A DNA stretch of 64,000 bases from Amycolatopsis sp. 195334CR (GCF_017309385.1 NZ_JAFJMJ010000002.1:310001-374000), one strand, 5' to 3'. Positions 26,550 through 35,225 are shown, numbered from the stretch's first letter. Notes: generated from the letters alone by a model not told the origin. Made by a program: numbers and translations.

Positions 26550-27265
26550 CAGGCCCGGACCGCGCGTCGCCCGCCTGCCAGGTGGAACCACACCGCCAGC
26601 CCGCACAGCACCAGCAGGCCGGTGAGCAGGTTGGTGACCGGGGTGGCCAGCGACGCGGTGGCGGCGGCCCCGAGCCCGGCGGCCACCCTGGCGCTGCGCA
26701 CCCGCAGCGCCGCGTCCACCGCACTGTCCCCTGTGGACGGACGGCGGACGGCCAGCGCGATGATCAGCCAGGTGAGCGCGGTGACCACGGCGGCCAGCCC
26801 GAGCAGCGGCCACGCCCGGGTGAGGGCCAGCAAGACCACCGTGAGCGCGGTGATCAGCGCGTAGGAAACCAAGCCCCACAACGGAATCAGGTCACGGACG
26901 CCGCGTCGGTCCAGACTGGCCTCGCGCCGCCGGGTCCGCGGCGGACGCTGCGCCAGCACCTCGGCGATCAGCCCGCCGAGCAGCAGCGTGCCCATGATCA
27001 CCGCGACCGTGTCGTCCTCGAAGTACCGGTGGAAGCCGACCGCCTCGGCCAGTGCGGGCAGGCTGATGTACAGCCACGGGTACCAGAACCGGCGCCGCCG
27101 CAGGTACCGCACGGCTTCGGCGACGTCGGCCGCGTCCGGATCACCGACGCCCCAGCGGCGCAGCACCTTCACGCCCTGTCTTTCCCCCGGCCACAGCGCG
27201 ATCAGGATGAGCAGGCCGAACAGGCCCATGAACACGGCAACGCCGAGTGTCCTGTCCCACTCCAC
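26549..27265 (-). CDS. Multi-pass membrane protein paired with GntR regulator
   Basis: 238 residues with about five or six hydrophobic helices: one at the N terminus (LGVAVFMGLFGLLILIALW), others around FWYPWLYISLPALAEAVGF, VAVIMGTLLLGGLIAEVL, LVSYALITALTVVLLAL and two near the end. A conserved-looking basic cytoplasmic loop (RRRRFWYPWLY) follows the first. No enzymatic motif. YtrA-type regulators commonly control a membrane protein or ABC system in the same operon, and this is the only candidate target here. Function unknown. Confidence 0.78.
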   Translation of the reverse strand: MEWDRTLGVAVFMGLFGLLILIALWPGERQGVKVLRRWGVGDPDAADVAEAVRYLRRRRFWYPWLYISLPALAEAVGFHRYFEDDTVAVIMGTLLLGGLIAEVLAQRPPRTRRREASLDRRGVRDLIPLWGLVSYALITALTVVLLALTRAWPLLGLAAVVTALTWLIIALAVRRPSTGDSAVDAALRVRSARVAAGLGAAATASLATPVTNLLTGLLVLCGLAVWFHLAGGRRAVRA

Positions 27266-27280
27266 GGTGGACCCTCCCGT

Positions 27281-27304
27281 CTTGTATCAAGTACATGATA
27301 CAAG
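27281..27304. promoter_or_regulatory. GntR operator candidate (24-bp inverted repeat)
   Basis: CTTGTATCA and TGATACAAG form perfect 9-bp arms with a 6-nt spacer (AGTACA). It lies 16 nt upstream of the membrane-protein start, so a bound regulator would block the promoter or start. It is strikingly AT-rich for this genome, as expected for a combined promoter/operator of a YtrA-type GntR protein. Confidence 0.75.
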
Positions 27305-27310
27305 ACTTCG

Positions 27311-28216
27311 CTAGCCGGGCCACACGAACAGGCTGACCGGCGTGGAGGCCAGGGCGAGGGTGGCGGTGAGGGCGATCCAGCGGGCGGGCAGGAGCTGCCG
27401 CCGCCGCGGTTCGGCGATGCGGTCCAGCCGCGCGGCGATGTCGCCGTCCAGGCCCAGCGTGCCCGCCGGGGCGGTGAACCCGCCGTCGCGGAACCGCCGC
27501 AGTGCCGCCTGCAGGCAGCCGCGGGTGTGCGCGCGGCACGCCTTGTCGTCGGCGCGCATCTCCAGCAGCAAGGCCACGGTGGCCGAGATTTCCTTGGCGT
27601 AGCGCGAATTCGGCAGCACCCGGCGCAACGCGGTGAACGGCACCAGCACCAGGTCGTGCCGTTCGCGCGCGTGCGCCCGCTCGTGCCCGAGCACTGCGGC
27701 GAGCTGACCGTCGTCGAGCATGTCCAGCGTGCCGGAGCTGACCACGATCCGCGGTCGCAGGCCCGGCACGCAGTAGGCCATCGGCGCCGGGTGGTCCACC
27801 ACCACCGCGCCCGGTGCGGCCGGATCGGTGCGCCCGAGCAGCGCGAGCAGGTCGCGCTGGCGGCGCCGGACCCGCAGCACGCCCACAGTGGACACGACCA
27901 CGGTGACCGGCACCAGCACGGCGGTGACCACCGCGGCGACCAGCCAGCACAGGCGCGCGAGCGTCATCTCCGGCGGCAGGCCGGTGCCCAGGTCCTCGGT
28001 GAACTCGCCCAGCGCGGGCAGCATCGGCCGGTCGTAGGGGGCCAGGCCGAGCGCGCCGAACAGGCCCACCACGCTCAGCACCCCGGTCGCCAGCAGCAGT
28101 TGCCAGGCCACCACGGCGGCGCCGGGGCTCTGGCTGCTCCAGCGCGCGCCCAGCAGCGGCGGCACGGCGAACAGGCAGAGCACCAGCGTCACGGCCAGGT
28201 GCGCGACCGCGCTCAT
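27311..28216 (-). CDS. M56 family membrane metallopeptidase (BlaR1-like, no sensor domain)
   Basis: 301 residues. N-terminal membrane helices (AVTLVLCLFAVPPLLGA and two more), then the cytoplasmic zinc-peptidase loop with VLGHERAHARERHD (HExxH), preceded by VSSGTLDMLDDGQLAAV, and a last hydrophobic helix at the C terminus. Members partner BlaI/MecI repressors, which they cleave on signal. The overlapping upstream gene (ATGA at 28213-28216) is exactly such a repressor. No penicillin-binding sensor domain and no beta-lactamase gene is adjacent, so the signal is unknown. Confidence 0.9.
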   Translation of the reverse strand: MSAVAHLAVTLVLCLFAVPPLLGARWSSQSPGAAVVAWQLLLATGVLSVVGLFGALGLAPYDRPMLPALGEFTEDLGTGLPPEMTLARLCWLVAAVVTAVLVPVTVVVSTVGVLRVRRRQRDLLALLGRTDPAAPGAVVVDHPAPMAYCVPGLRPRIVVSSGTLDMLDDGQLAAVLGHERAHARERHDLVLVPFTALRRVLPNSRYAKEISATVALLLEMRADDKACRAHTRGCLQAALRRFRDGGFTAPAGTLGLDGDIAARLDRIAEPRRRQLLPARWIALTATLALASTPVSLFVWPG

Positions 28217-28596
28217 CCGGACTTCCGGTGCCTGTCCAGTGCCTGGCTGAGCGCCTCGGCCTCGGGATTGCTCACCGAGCGCGCGAAGTGGGCCAGCGCG
28301 GCCTCGCGGTCACCGGTCAGGTCGAGCGCGTCGAGCATCAGGCGGGCCACGTAGGCGTCGCGGCTGGCGGCCGGGCGGTAGGACCAGGCGCGGCCGTCGC
28401 GTTCGCGGAGCACAAAACCCTTCTTCGCCAGCCGGTCGAGCACGGTCATCACCGTGGTGTACGCCGGTTTGCGCTCGGCCAGCGCGTCGGTGACCGCGCG
28501 CACCGTGACCGGCTCGGCGTCGTCCCGATCCCACAGCACGTCCATCACCGCGCGTTCCAGCTCACCCAAACCGCCTGTTCCCGCCATGCGCCACAT
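28213..28596 (-). CDS. BlaI/MecI/CopY family repressor
   Basis: Up to 127 residues; ATG 28587 (MAGTG) is an equally plausible start. Winged-helix DNA-binding domain LGELERAVMDVLWDRDD, KPAYTTVMTVLDRLAKKGFVLRE and a short dimerisation tail, matching Penicillinase_R repressors. It likely represses its own operon with the downstream M56 protease, which would inactivate it by cleavage. The promoter must lie in the short gap shared with the divergent SDR gene, so that SDR may also be a target. Confidence 0.92.
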   Translation of the reverse strand: MWRMAGTGGLGELERAVMDVLWDRDDAEPVTVRAVTDALAERKPAYTTVMTVLDRLAKKGFVLRERDGRAWSYRPAASRDAYVARLMLDALDLTGDREAALAHFARSVSNPEAEALSQALDRHRKSG

Positions 28597-28662
28597 GGTA
28601 GGTGGCGGCCGGGCTAGACTCGGCCGGAGCTCTCTCGGCAGTTCTCGGCAGTGGAGAACCCC

Positions 28663-28701
28663 ATGCGCACGATCCCACCGGCACCCGACGCGACGCGTTG
28701 A
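28663..28701 (+). CDS. Possible 12-aa leader peptide before the SDR gene
   Basis: ATG with GGAG about 7 nt upstream, encoding MRTIPPAPDATR and ending in a TGA that overlaps the SDR TTG start (TTGA). It may serve only to bring ribosomes to the weak TTG codon. Too short for any coding statistic, so treat as a hypothesis. Confidence 0.35.
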   Translation: MRTIPPAPDATR

Positions 28702-29402
28702 CCGCGCACGAGTTCACCGGCAGCCGCGCGGTGATCACCGGCGCGGCCGGGGTCATCGGGGCCGCACTGGCCAGGGCGATCGCCGCGGCGGGGGCCGAGG
28801 TGCTGCTGGTCGACCAGGACCCGGCGGCGCAGGTGCTGGCGGCCGAGCTGGGTGGCCGCGCGGTGCTCGGCGATCCGAGCGAGAGCGGGTTGCCCGCCGA
28901 GGTCCTGATGGAACTGGACGGTCCGCCGGAGTTGCTGGTGCTGGCGGCGGACGAGGAGGTCCGCTCACCCGCGGTCGAACTGAGCGAGGCCGACTGGCAG
29001 CGGCTGTCCGAAGTGAACGTCGGGGCGCTGTACCGGATGGTGCGCGCGGCCGCGCCGTCGATGGCCCGGCGGGGTTCGGGCGCGGTGCTGGCGGTTTCGT
29101 CGGTGACCGCGGAGCGGGCGCTGGCCGGTGGGGTGCCCTACGGCGCGACGAAGGCGGCGGTGTCGCAGTTGGTGCGCGGGCTGGCGGTGGAGCTGGGGCC
29201 GAGCGGGGTGCGGGTGAACGGGATCGCGCCCGGGCCGCTGGCGGACAAGCGCAGCCGGCGGCGGGTGGTGGAGCGCGTCCCGCTCGGCCGGCTCGCCGCC
29301 CCGGCCGACCTGGTGGGGCCCGCGATGTTCCTGCTGTCGGCGGAGGCACGCTACGTGACCGGTCAGGTGCTGGTGGTCGACGGAGGGTACGCGCTGACGT
29401 AA
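28698..29402 (+). CDS. Short-chain dehydrogenase/reductase (SDR), TTG start
   Basis: 234 residues from TTG 28698. SDR motifs: TGAAGVIG (cofactor), catalytic serine in AVSSVTAERAL, YGATK, and the C-terminal VTGQVLVVDGGYALT typical of 3-oxoacyl-reductase-like enzymes. No ATG is available in frame; an upstream GTG (28602) would add a non-SDR-like extension reaching almost to the divergent repressor start. The TTG overlaps the TGA of a 12-codon reading frame (28663-28701) that has its own GGAG site, suggesting coupled initiation. Substrate unknown. Confidence 0.85.
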   Translation: MTAHEFTGSRAVITGAAGVIGAALARAIAAAGAEVLLVDQDPAAQVLAAELGGRAVLGDPSESGLPAEVLMELDGPPELLVLAADEEVRSPAVELSEADWQRLSEVNVGALYRMVRAAAPSMARRGSGAVLAVSSVTAERALAGGVPYGATKAAVSQLVRGLAVELGPSGVRVNGIAPGPLADKRSRRRVVERVPLGRLAAPADLVGPAMFLLSAEARYVTGQVLVVDGGYALT

Positions 29403-29498
29403 TCAACTTGTGACGCAGGTCTCACTCGTTGGAGGTGTAAGCCGCCGTCCGAGTGGGTAATCGGGTCGAGGCTATGTCTGACCTGGGAGAGGTGCCCG

Positions 29499-29681
29499 AT
29501 GACCGACAGCCGAGGCGCCGCGTCGCTGGAGATGATGTTCAACGCCTGGCGGATGGAGATCGACCGGGAACCCATGGCCGATTGCCTGTCCACCACCGCC
29601 ATCCTCGACCGGCTGCGGCAGGCCGCGGAACCCGGCTGGCTTTCCGCGAACCCCCCGCGCCGGCCCGGCGCCGTCGCCTGA
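29499..29681 (+). CDS. Small hypothetical protein (60 aa)
   Basis: ATG preceded by GGGAGAGG. The product, opening MTDSRGAASLEMMFNAWRME and containing DCLSTTAILDRLRQAAEPGW, looks like two short amphipathic helices followed by a Pro/Arg tail. No membrane segment, signal or known family. It is preceded by a 97-bp gap and followed by a small hairpin, so it appears to be a separate transcript. Function unknown. Confidence 0.62.
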   Translation: MTDSRGAASLEMMFNAWRMEIDREPMADCLSTTAILDRLRQAAEPGWLSANPPRRPGAVA

Positions 29682-29700
29682 CGCTTCCCAGCCCTGAGAC

Positions 29701-29720
29701 CCCGGCCCTTTCCGGCCGGG
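29701..29720 (+). terminator. Short hairpin after the 60-aa protein gene
   Basis: CCCGGCC and GGCCGGG pair around a CTTTCC loop, 20 nt after the stop. Seven GC pairs make a plausible terminator. The rest of the gap to 29896 shows no reading frame or repeat I can support. Confidence 0.5.
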
Positions 29721-29896
29721 CAGTTCCCCGCTGCCCTCCGACGGGCACCCCGCTTGCGCACACCGGCGACTCGGCCGGACGGCAGCGCTCCGCCCGCAAC
29801 CCCGGCGGCTCGATCGGACGGTGGTCCTTGCTCGCTGTCGAGCGAAGCCGCCGGACAGCGCCTTTCGCTGCCCGGCGAGCGAGTGGTTCCGATGGA

Positions 29897-30676
29897 TTAG
29901 TCGGTGGTCCAGTCCATGTGCTCGATCCAGTGGTCGAGCAGGGCTTGGTCGCCGAGGACTTCGAGGGTGGTGGCCTCGGTCAGGGGTCGTCGCCTGCTCA
30001 GCACGAGCAGTAGTTCCTCCGCCGTGCCGCGCAGGGCGACGTCGGCCTTGGTGTGGGTGCGTTCCAGGACGATGGTGTCGGGTTCGCGGCGGGCCACCCA
30101 TTCCCCGGGGGTGTCGGTGGCGTGGAAGTGCAGGGTCTGCCCGGTGCCCCGCATCGCGGCGGCGTAGTCCGGCTTGTTCTCCCAGTAGCCGCGTGAGGTC
30201 ATCGTGTCCAGCCAGTCCTCCACGGCCGCGGCGGCGGGTTCGGGTGCCAGTTCGTACGGTCTGCCCAGCGCGGAGGCCGCGTCGGCGCGGTGCACGCAGA
30301 TCTCGCCGAGCAGCCGCCGTGACCAGAACGGCACACCCGCCTCGGCACCGGAGGGGTCCCACACCGGGGTGTCGTCGCTGACCGCCTCGAACGCCTGTGC
30401 TGCTTCGGCGGCGCAGGCGTTGAGCCAGGCGCCCCATTCGGCGGGGTCTTCGGGGGCGGGGACGTAACCGGCGAAGGCCTGGCTCGGTTCGGTCATCCGC
30501 CCGCCGACGAGCATGGCCACCATGCGCTGGGTCGAGCCCACGTGGTCGACCAGGTCCGCCAGTGTCCACTTCGGACACGTCGGCACCGGGGCCGCCGGGT
30601 CCTGGCCGTCCACCCACCCGGCGAGCGTCCTGGTCTGGTCGGCGACGGTGGTCAGGAACGCTGATGTGCTCATCAC
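29897..30676 (-). CDS. Mycothiol-dependent maleylpyruvate isomerase family protein (TIGR03083)
   Basis: 259 residues. DinB-like four-helix N-terminal domain with PKWTLADLVDHVGSTQRMV and the second metal-ligand region GEICVHRADAASALG (H-x3-D), then a C-terminal domain TLHFHATDTPGEWVA, matching the actinobacterial TIGR03083/MDMPI family. The family includes mycothiol-dependent isomerases and transferases, but most members have no proven reaction. It stands alone on the minus strand. ATG at 30676 is followed by a second Met. Confidence 0.88.
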   Translation of the reverse strand: MMSTSAFLTTVADQTRTLAGWVDGQDPAAPVPTCPKWTLADLVDHVGSTQRMVAMLVGGRMTEPSQAFAGYVPAPEDPAEWGAWLNACAAEAAQAFEAVSDDTPVWDPSGAEAGVPFWSRRLLGEICVHRADAASALGRPYELAPEPAAAAVEDWLDTMTSRGYWENKPDYAAAMRGTGQTLHFHATDTPGEWVARREPDTIVLERTHTKADVALRGTAEELLLVLSRRRPLTEATTLEVLGDQALLDHWIEHMDWTTD

Positions 30677-30820
30677 TGCCGTGATCCTTTCCCCTCAGGC
30701 CCCGGCCGGGCGACGGTTCCCGCCCGCACCGGGGTGTGCGCCGGTTCCCCGCAACGCGGGGACGGCTCGGACGACCTCATCCTTGAGGAGCGCGGCGTTC
30801 CAGTCCAGTGCCCGGCGCGG

Positions 30821-31426
30821 TCAGTTGCCGGGCGGCTGCTGCTGCCCGTTCTGCGGGGGCTGGCCGCCGTTCTGCTGCCTGCCGCCGTCCTGCGGACCAC
30901 CCTGCGGACCGCCCATGATCACGCGTTCCGAGACCGTCTTGGCGACGGCACCCTCCCCGGGCGCCGCGGTGACGGTGACCGTGTCGCCGCCGGCGATGTC
31001 GTCCGCGCTCCCCCGGCCGAACGTCGTGTTCCCGTCGATGGGGTAGGTCTTGGTGTAACCGTCCTCGCTCTTCACCGAAACCGAGGTCGCGCTGATCTCG
31101 GTCACCTCCCCGAGCTGCATCACCTCGGTGGTGTACCCGCCCTTGCCGTCGGGCACGGTGTACTCGCCGTGCAGGGCGGACGCCAGCCCCTCGGGCAGGC
31201 GCATCATCGGGCCACCGCCGTTCGTCATCATGCCGCCGGGGCCGCCGCCCTGTTCGCTGCTGGAGGTGCCGCTCGCGGCGTAGACGGCGACCCCGCCGGT
31301 CGCCGCGATGCCGACCGCGATCGCCGCCGCGGCCGCGGTCTTCTTGCCCGACCACCGGGCCCGGGGCGCCGGGGCGCCCCACTCCGGGGTGGGCTCGGAA
31401 GGCTGGGGGTTGGCTGGCTCGGTCAT
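30821..31426 (-). CDS. Membrane-anchored Gly/Met-rich protein (DUF5666-like)
   Basis: 201 residues from ATG 31426 (GAGGAG upstream). A Pro-rich cytoplasmic N terminus, one transmembrane helix (KKTAAAAAIAVGIAATGGVAV), then an extracytoplasmic part with a Gly/Met tract (GGGPGGMMTNGGGPMM), a small beta domain (TEVMQLGEVTEISATSVSV, DDIAGGDTVTVTA) and a Gln/Gly/Pro tail. The beta domain resembles DUF5666. It is transcribed divergently from the GT2/GT39 pair, whose second member carries a similar Gly/Met loop, suggesting shared function at the envelope. Confidence 0.8.
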   Translation of the reverse strand: MTEPANPQPSEPTPEWGAPAPRARWSGKKTAAAAAIAVGIAATGGVAVYAASGTSSSEQGGGPGGMMTNGGGPMMRLPEGLASALHGEYTVPDGKGGYTTEVMQLGEVTEISATSVSVKSEDGYTKTYPIDGNTTFGRGSADDIAGGDTVTVTAAPGEGAVAKTVSERVIMGGPQGGPQDGGRQQNGGQPPQNGQQQPPGN

Positions 31427-31595
31427 TGAACTCACTCCTCGTCGCTCCGGCTTCGACGCCGGCTGGGTCCCACCTTCGAGCCGTTCCCTGTGCGCCCGCT
31501 GTGCGAAGCCTTGGCCCGGCCTATGGCTCGCGCTCACAGGCACGCCACAGGATCAGCACAAGGAGCACCCAGCCCCGGGCACCAGTTTCGAAGCC

Positions 31596-32843
31596 ATGAC
31601 AGCGACTCTGCCCGCGGACACCCGGCGTGCGCCGGTCGAGACGGACGGCCCGGCCCCGGTGCTCGACGTCGTGGTGCCCGTGTACAACGAAGAGACCGAT
31701 CTCGGCCCCAGCGTGCGGGAACTGCACCGGCACCTGAGCCGCCGCTTCCCGTACCGGTTCCGGATCACCATCGCCGACAACGCCAGCACCGACCGGACCT
31801 GGTCGATCGCCGAGCGCCTGGCCGGTGAACTGGCCGAGGTGACCGCGGTCCGGCTGGAGCAGAAGGGCCGCGGTCGCGCGCTGCACTCGGTGTGGCTGGC
31901 CTCGGACGCGCAGGTGCTGGCCTACATGGACGTCGACCTGTCCACCGACCTGGCCGCGCTGTCCCCGCTGGTCGCCTCGCTCATCTCCGGGCACTCCGAC
32001 GTGGCGATCGGCAGCAGGCTGGCGCGCGGGGCGCGGGTGGTCCGCGGTGCCAAGCGGGAGATCATTTCGCGCTGCTACAACCTTCTGCTGCGCGGCACGC
32101 TGTCGGTGCGCTTCTCCGACGCCCAGTGCGGGTTCAAGGCGATCCGCGCGGACGTGGCGCGGGAACTGCTGCCGCACGTCGCCGACACCGGCTGGTTCTT
32201 CGACACCGAACTGCTCGTGCTGGCCCAGCGCGCGGGCGCGCGCATCCACGAGGTCCCGGTGGACTGGGTGGACGATCCGGACAGCCGCGTCGACATCGTC
32301 TCGACCGCGCTCGCCGACCTGCGCGGCATCGCCCGGCTCGGCCGGGCGCTGGCCACCGGCACGGTGCCGATCGCCAGGCTGCGCGACCAGCTCAACCGCG
32401 CGCCCGCCCCGGTGGAGGCGCCCGGGGTGCCCGGCGGACTGGTCCGCCAGCTGGTCCGGTTCGCCGCCGTCGGCGTCGCCAGCACGCTGGCCTACCTGCT
32501 GCTCTTCGTCCTGCTGCGCGGTGGTTTCGGCCCGCAGGCGGCCAACTTCGTGGCGCTGGCGGTGACCGCGGTGGCCAACACCGCGGCCAACCGCAGGCTC
32601 ACCTTCGGCGTGCGCGGCGCCGCCGGTGCCGGGCGCCACCACTTCGAGGGCATGCTGGTGTTCCTGCTCGGCCTCGGGCTGACCAGCGGTTCACTGGCCC
32701 TGCTGCACTCGGCCACCAGCCCGTCGCAGCCGATCGAGCTGGTCGTGCTGGTGCTGGCCAACCTCACCGCGACCGTCCTGCGCTTCCTGCTGCTGCGCGG
32801 CTGGGTGTTCAACCCCCGCCGGAACCGATCGGAGACCCCGTGA
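31596..32843 (+). CDS. Bifunctional GT2 glycosyltransferase / GtrA-like membrane protein
   Basis: 415 residues. Residues about 20-260 are a dolichol-phosphate-sugar-synthase-like GT2 domain: DVVVPVYNEETDL, YMDVDLSTDL (DxD-type metal site), AIGSRLARG, GFKAIRADVA. Residues about 280-410 are four helices of a GtrA-type flippase domain (LVRFAAVGVASTLAYLLLF, RLTF). It should load a sugar onto polyprenyl phosphate and help move it across the membrane for the GT39 enzyme encoded next (GTG overlapping its TGA). ATG 31596 chosen as the first start giving the family N terminus. Confidence 0.92.
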   Translation: MTATLPADTRRAPVETDGPAPVLDVVVPVYNEETDLGPSVRELHRHLSRRFPYRFRITIADNASTDRTWSIAERLAGELAEVTAVRLEQKGRGRALHSVWLASDAQVLAYMDVDLSTDLAALSPLVASLISGHSDVAIGSRLARGARVVRGAKREIISRCYNLLLRGTLSVRFSDAQCGFKAIRADVARELLPHVADTGWFFDTELLVLAQRAGARIHEVPVDWVDDPDSRVDIVSTALADLRGIARLGRALATGTVPIARLRDQLNRAPAPVEAPGVPGGLVRQLVRFAAVGVASTLAYLLLFVLLRGGFGPQAANFVALAVTAVANTAANRRLTFGVRGAAGAGRHHFEGMLVFLLGLGLTSGSLALLHSATSPSQPIELVVLVLANLTATVLRFLLLRGWVFNPRRNRSETP

Positions 32844-34660
32844 CCGCCACCCTGACCGCCCCCGCCGGTCCCGTTGTGTCCACTTCGGATAATGCGGCAC
32901 CGCCCCGTTGGGTGCGGCCCGCGTTCTGGGGGCTGCTGCTCGCGACCGCCGTGCTGTACCTGTGGAACCTCGGCGCGTCCGGCTGGGCCAACTCGTTCTA
33001 CGCCGAAGCCGCCCAGGCCGGTTCGATGGACTGGAAGGCGTGGTTCTTCGGCTCGCTCGACCCCGGCAACACGATCACCGTGGACAAACCGCCCGCGGCG
33101 CTGTGGCTGATGGGCCTGTCCGGGCGGATCTTCGGCTTCTCCAGCTGGAGCATGCTGGTGCCGCAGGCGCTGCTCGGCGTCGGCTCGGTGGCGCTGCTGT
33201 ACGCGGCGGTCCGCCGGTGGTCCGGCCCCGGCGCGGGACTGCTCGCCGGTGCCGCGCTGGCGGTGACCCCGGTGGCGGCGCTGATGTTCCGCTTCAACAA
33301 CCCGGACGCGCTGCTGACCTTCCTGCTGGTGCTCGGCGCCTACTGCGTGGTGCGCGCGCTGGAGAAGGCGTCACCGAAGTGGCTGGCGCTGGCCGGGGTG
33401 GCGATCGGGTTCGGCTTCCTGACCAAGATGCTGCAGGCGTTCCTGGTGCTGCCCGCGTTCGCGCTGGTGTACCTGCTCGCCGCACCGACGGGACTGGGCA
33501 AGCGGTTGCTGCACCTGCTCGGCGCCGCGGCCGCCGTGGTGGTCTCGGCGGGCTGGTACATCGCGGTTGTGGACCTGTGGCCCGCGGCTTCGCGGCCGTA
33601 CATCGGCGGGTCCACCGACAACACCGAACTCGACCTGGCGCTGGGTTACAACGGGCTCGGCCGCATCTTCGGCGGCGGCAACGGCGGCGGCATGGGCGGC
33701 GGTGGTGGGAACGTCGGGTTCGGCGGGGAGGCCGGGCTGGGCCGCATGTTCGGCGACAGCTTCGGCACCGAGGTCTCCTGGCTGCTGCCCGCCGCGCTGA
33801 TCGGGCTGGTCGCCGGGCTCTGGTTCACCCGCGGGCGGCCGCGCACCGATCGCACGCGGGCCGCGCTGGTGCTGTGGGGCGGCTGGCTGGTGGTGACCGC
33901 GCTGGTGTTCAGCTTCATGGGGGGCATCGTGCACCCGTACTACGCGGTCGCGCTGGCCCCGGCGATCACCGCGGTGGTGGCGATCACCGGGCGTGAACTG
34001 TGGCGCGGCCGGGCGCACTTCGCGCCGCGGTTGTTCCTGGCCGGAATGGTCGCGGTGACCGCGGTGTGGAGCTACATCCTGCTCGACCGGTCCTCGGCGT
34101 GGCAGCCGGCGATCCGCTGGACGGTCCTGGTGCTCGGCATCCTGGTCGCCACCGCGATCGCGGTCGGGGTGCACGAGTTCCGCCGGGTCACGCGGGCGGT
34201 GGCGGTCGCGGCGGTGGCCGTCGGGCTGGCGGGCACGCTGGTGTTCGGGGTGGCCACCGCGGCCGTGCCGCACACCGGGTCGATCCCGATTTCCGGGCCC
34301 GCGACCGGGATGGCCTTCGGCATGCCGGAGGGGGAGACCCCGTCGGCGGACCTCGTGGCCGTGTTGCAGTCGAGCACCGAACAGTGGGCGGCGGCGAGCA
34401 GCGGCACGCGGGGCGCGGCCGCGCTGCAGTTGGCCAGCGGGAAGTCGGTGATGCCGATCGGCGGGTTCAACGGCGGCGACCCGGCGCCGACGCTGGCGCA
34501 GTTCCAGCAGTACGTGGCCGAGGGCAAGATCGGGTACTACATCACCGACGGTGGTCGCATGGGTGGCCCCGGTGGGAGCAGCGAGATCGCCGAATGGGTG
34601 GAGGCGACCTACCCCGCCACCACCATCGGCGGGCAGTCGGTCTACGACCTCACGCCGTAG
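32840..34660 (+). CDS. GT39-type membrane glycosyltransferase (ArnT/mannosyltransferase-like)
   Basis: 606 residues, GTG overlapping the GT2 stop. Many membrane helices; the first extracytoplasmic loop carries ANSFYAEAAQAGSMDWKAWFFGS and ITVDKPPAALWLMGLS, the acidic catalytic and DKPP features of this family. It uses polyprenyl-phosphate sugar as donor. Two Gly-rich loops stand out: GGGNGGGMGGGGGNVGFGG around residue 275 and GGRMGGPGGSS near the C terminus. It would transfer the sugar made by its partner to a protein or envelope acceptor; the acceptor is unknown. Confidence 0.92.
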   Translation: MTATLTAPAGPVVSTSDNAAPPRWVRPAFWGLLLATAVLYLWNLGASGWANSFYAEAAQAGSMDWKAWFFGSLDPGNTITVDKPPAALWLMGLSGRIFGFSSWSMLVPQALLGVGSVALLYAAVRRWSGPGAGLLAGAALAVTPVAALMFRFNNPDALLTFLLVLGAYCVVRALEKASPKWLALAGVAIGFGFLTKMLQAFLVLPAFALVYLLAAPTGLGKRLLHLLGAAAAVVVSAGWYIAVVDLWPAASRPYIGGSTDNTELDLALGYNGLGRIFGGGNGGGMGGGGGNVGFGGEAGLGRMFGDSFGTEVSWLLPAALIGLVAGLWFTRGRPRTDRTRAALVLWGGWLVVTALVFSFMGGIVHPYYAVALAPAITAVVAITGRELWRGRAHFAPRLFLAGMVAVTAVWSYILLDRSSAWQPAIRWTVLVLGILVATAIAVGVHEFRRVTRAVAVAAVAVGLAGTLVFGVATAAVPHTGSIPISGPATGMAFGMPEGETPSADLVAVLQSSTEQWAAASSGTRGAAALQLASGKSVMPIGGFNGGDPAPTLAQFQQYVAEGKIGYYITDGGRMGGPGGSSEIAEWVEATYPATTIGGQSVYDLTP

Positions 34661-34670
34661 GCTGCCGCTC

Positions 34671-35180
34671 ATGGGGATCGACCGGATCAGCCCGCCGCTG
34701 CGCGGGGACGAACGCGAAACGCTGCGCGCCTTCCTGGACTTCCACCGCGCCACACTGGAAATGAAGTGCGACGGATTGTCCACAGAGGAACTGCGGCAGC
34801 GGTCGAGCCCGCCGTCCACGCTTTCGCTGCTCGGGCTGGTCCGGCACCTGGCCGAAGTGGAGCGGACCTGGTTCCGCCGGGTGCTCAACCAGGAGAAGGA
34901 CCTGCCGTTCCTCTGGTCGTCCAACAAGGACTTCCAGGCCGCCTATGACGCCTCGAACGCCACCCGAGAGGAGGCGTTCGAGGCGTGGCGGGCCGAGGTG
35001 GAGCACTCCCGCCGGATCGAGCGCGAAGCGGAATCCCTTGACGTGACGGCACACGTCCCCCGGTGGGGTGAGGACGTGTCGCTGCGGCTGGTGATGCTGC
35101 ACCTGATCCACGAGTACGCCAGGCACAACGGTCACGCGGACTTCCTGCGTGAGGCCATCGACGGCGAAGTCGGGGCCTGA
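34671..35180 (+). CDS. DinB/DUF664 family protein
   Basis: 169 residues from ATG 34671, 10 nt after the glycosyltransferase stop. The sequence SLLGLVRHLAEVERTWFRR and the closing LVMLHLIHEYARHNGHADFLRE give the three metal-ligating histidines of the DinB/YfiT four-helix fold, in the mycothiol-dependent DUF664 branch of actinobacteria. It probably acts as a thiol-transferase or related detoxification protein; no substrate can be inferred. May be read through from the GT39 gene, but likely functionally separate. Confidence 0.9.
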   Translation: MGIDRISPPLRGDERETLRAFLDFHRATLEMKCDGLSTEELRQRSSPPSTLSLLGLVRHLAEVERTWFRRVLNQEKDLPFLWSSNKDFQAAYDASNATREEAFEAWRAEVEHSRRIEREAESLDVTAHVPRWGEDVSLRLVMLHLIHEYARHNGHADFLREAIDGEVGA

Positions 35181-35225
35181 CCTGCGGTTGTGGCGCAGTT
35201 TCGCGGTGTCGGCCAGGATGGCGCC

